This document shows positions 5,036 through 5,070 of a stretch of DNA of 5,070 nt, piece by piece (the first letter of the stretch is position 1; each line of letters begins with the position of its first letter). The stretch is from positions 1 to 5,070 of the forward strand of contig JAFQGN010000177.1 in assembly GCA_017398245.1 (NCBI GenBank), in the 5' to 3' direction. The translations under genes and the position numbers were made by a program. The stretch is from Clostridia bacterium. GTDB taxonomy: Bacteria > Bacillota_A > Clostridia > Christensenellales > Aristaeellaceae. The notes under the pieces were generated by a model that saw only the letters and a list, made by a program, of their open reading frames with translations, was not told the origin of the DNA and ran no database searches.

Positions 5036-5070
5036 TTACTTGTTCTTGTGACTGACGACCAGCCAGAGAA
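5036..5070 (-). CDS. C-terminal codons of an upstream phage gene, possibly a small membrane protein (partial)
   Basis: On the minus strand the last bases of the window read LWLVVSHKNK and a TAA at 5038-5036, immediately before the hairpin at 5012-5035. A hydrophobic run followed by a short basic tail, ending exactly at a terminator-like hairpin, suits the end of a small phage membrane protein encoded before the holin. Only ten residues are visible. Both other minus-strand frames are also open across these bases, so this is a tentative call. Confidence 0.4.
   Translation of the reverse strand, partial: LWLVVSHKNK

Noticed and set aside
1..5070. CRISPR array, insertion sequence or restriction-type defence system
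   Set aside because: There are no spaced repeats, transposase motifs or terminal inverted repeats, and no nuclease or methylase motifs in any credible gene.

Overview
The window looks like a Firmicutes (Bacillota) chromosome, probably a gut-type Clostridia. The reasons are strong AGGAGG-type ribosome binding sites, sigma-A style TTGATT/TATAAT promoter elements, many compact rho-independent hairpins, pectin-sugar glycosidases of the kind common in these bacteria, and a Firmicutes-type prophage lysis cassette. No 16S or other taxonomic marker is present, so this is inference.

Left part (1-3570) is carbohydrate catabolism. A plus-strand gene whose beginning lies outside the window ends at 339 and runs into a strong hairpin terminator. 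That terminator sits between it and the convergent minus-strand pair. The first gene of the pair (3444 to 2053) encodes a GH4 enzyme with the CHEV active-site signature of alpha-galacturonidases (LplD type). The second (1869 to 448) encodes a GH43 glycosidase with a C-terminal beta-rich module. Neither has a signal peptide and GH4 enzymes need NAD+, so both should act in the cytoplasm on imported pectic oligosaccharides, the GH4 on terminal galacturonate and the GH43 on arabinose or xylose residues. The GH4 gene has a near-consensus promoter at 3524-3552. The 183-base gap before the GH43 gene holds a second good promoter candidate, so the GH43 gene may be expressed on its own as well as by read-through.

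Middle part (3570-3745) is a short AT-richer gap without a convincing gene. It holds two rho-independent hairpins and a 29-codon open stretch that ends exactly at one of them. It is the junction between the catabolic genes and the phage genes, and the likeliest place for a prophage end, although no attachment site could be proven.

Right part (3751-5070) is a phage lysis cassette on the minus strand: the last codons of an upstream gene, a hairpin, a holin of the phage_holin_4 / toxin-secretion family, and an overlapping endolysin with an NlpC/P60-like peptidase domain and a C-terminal SH3b wall-binding domain, closed by a terminator at 3704-3737. The holin start is moved inward to the ATG at 4987, because a perfect ribosome binding site lies directly before it.

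I see no CRISPR array, tRNA, rRNA, insertion sequence or clearly new multi-gene system. The most interesting points are the prophage/metabolism junction, the CHEV-type GH4, and the promoter with an adjacent palindrome.
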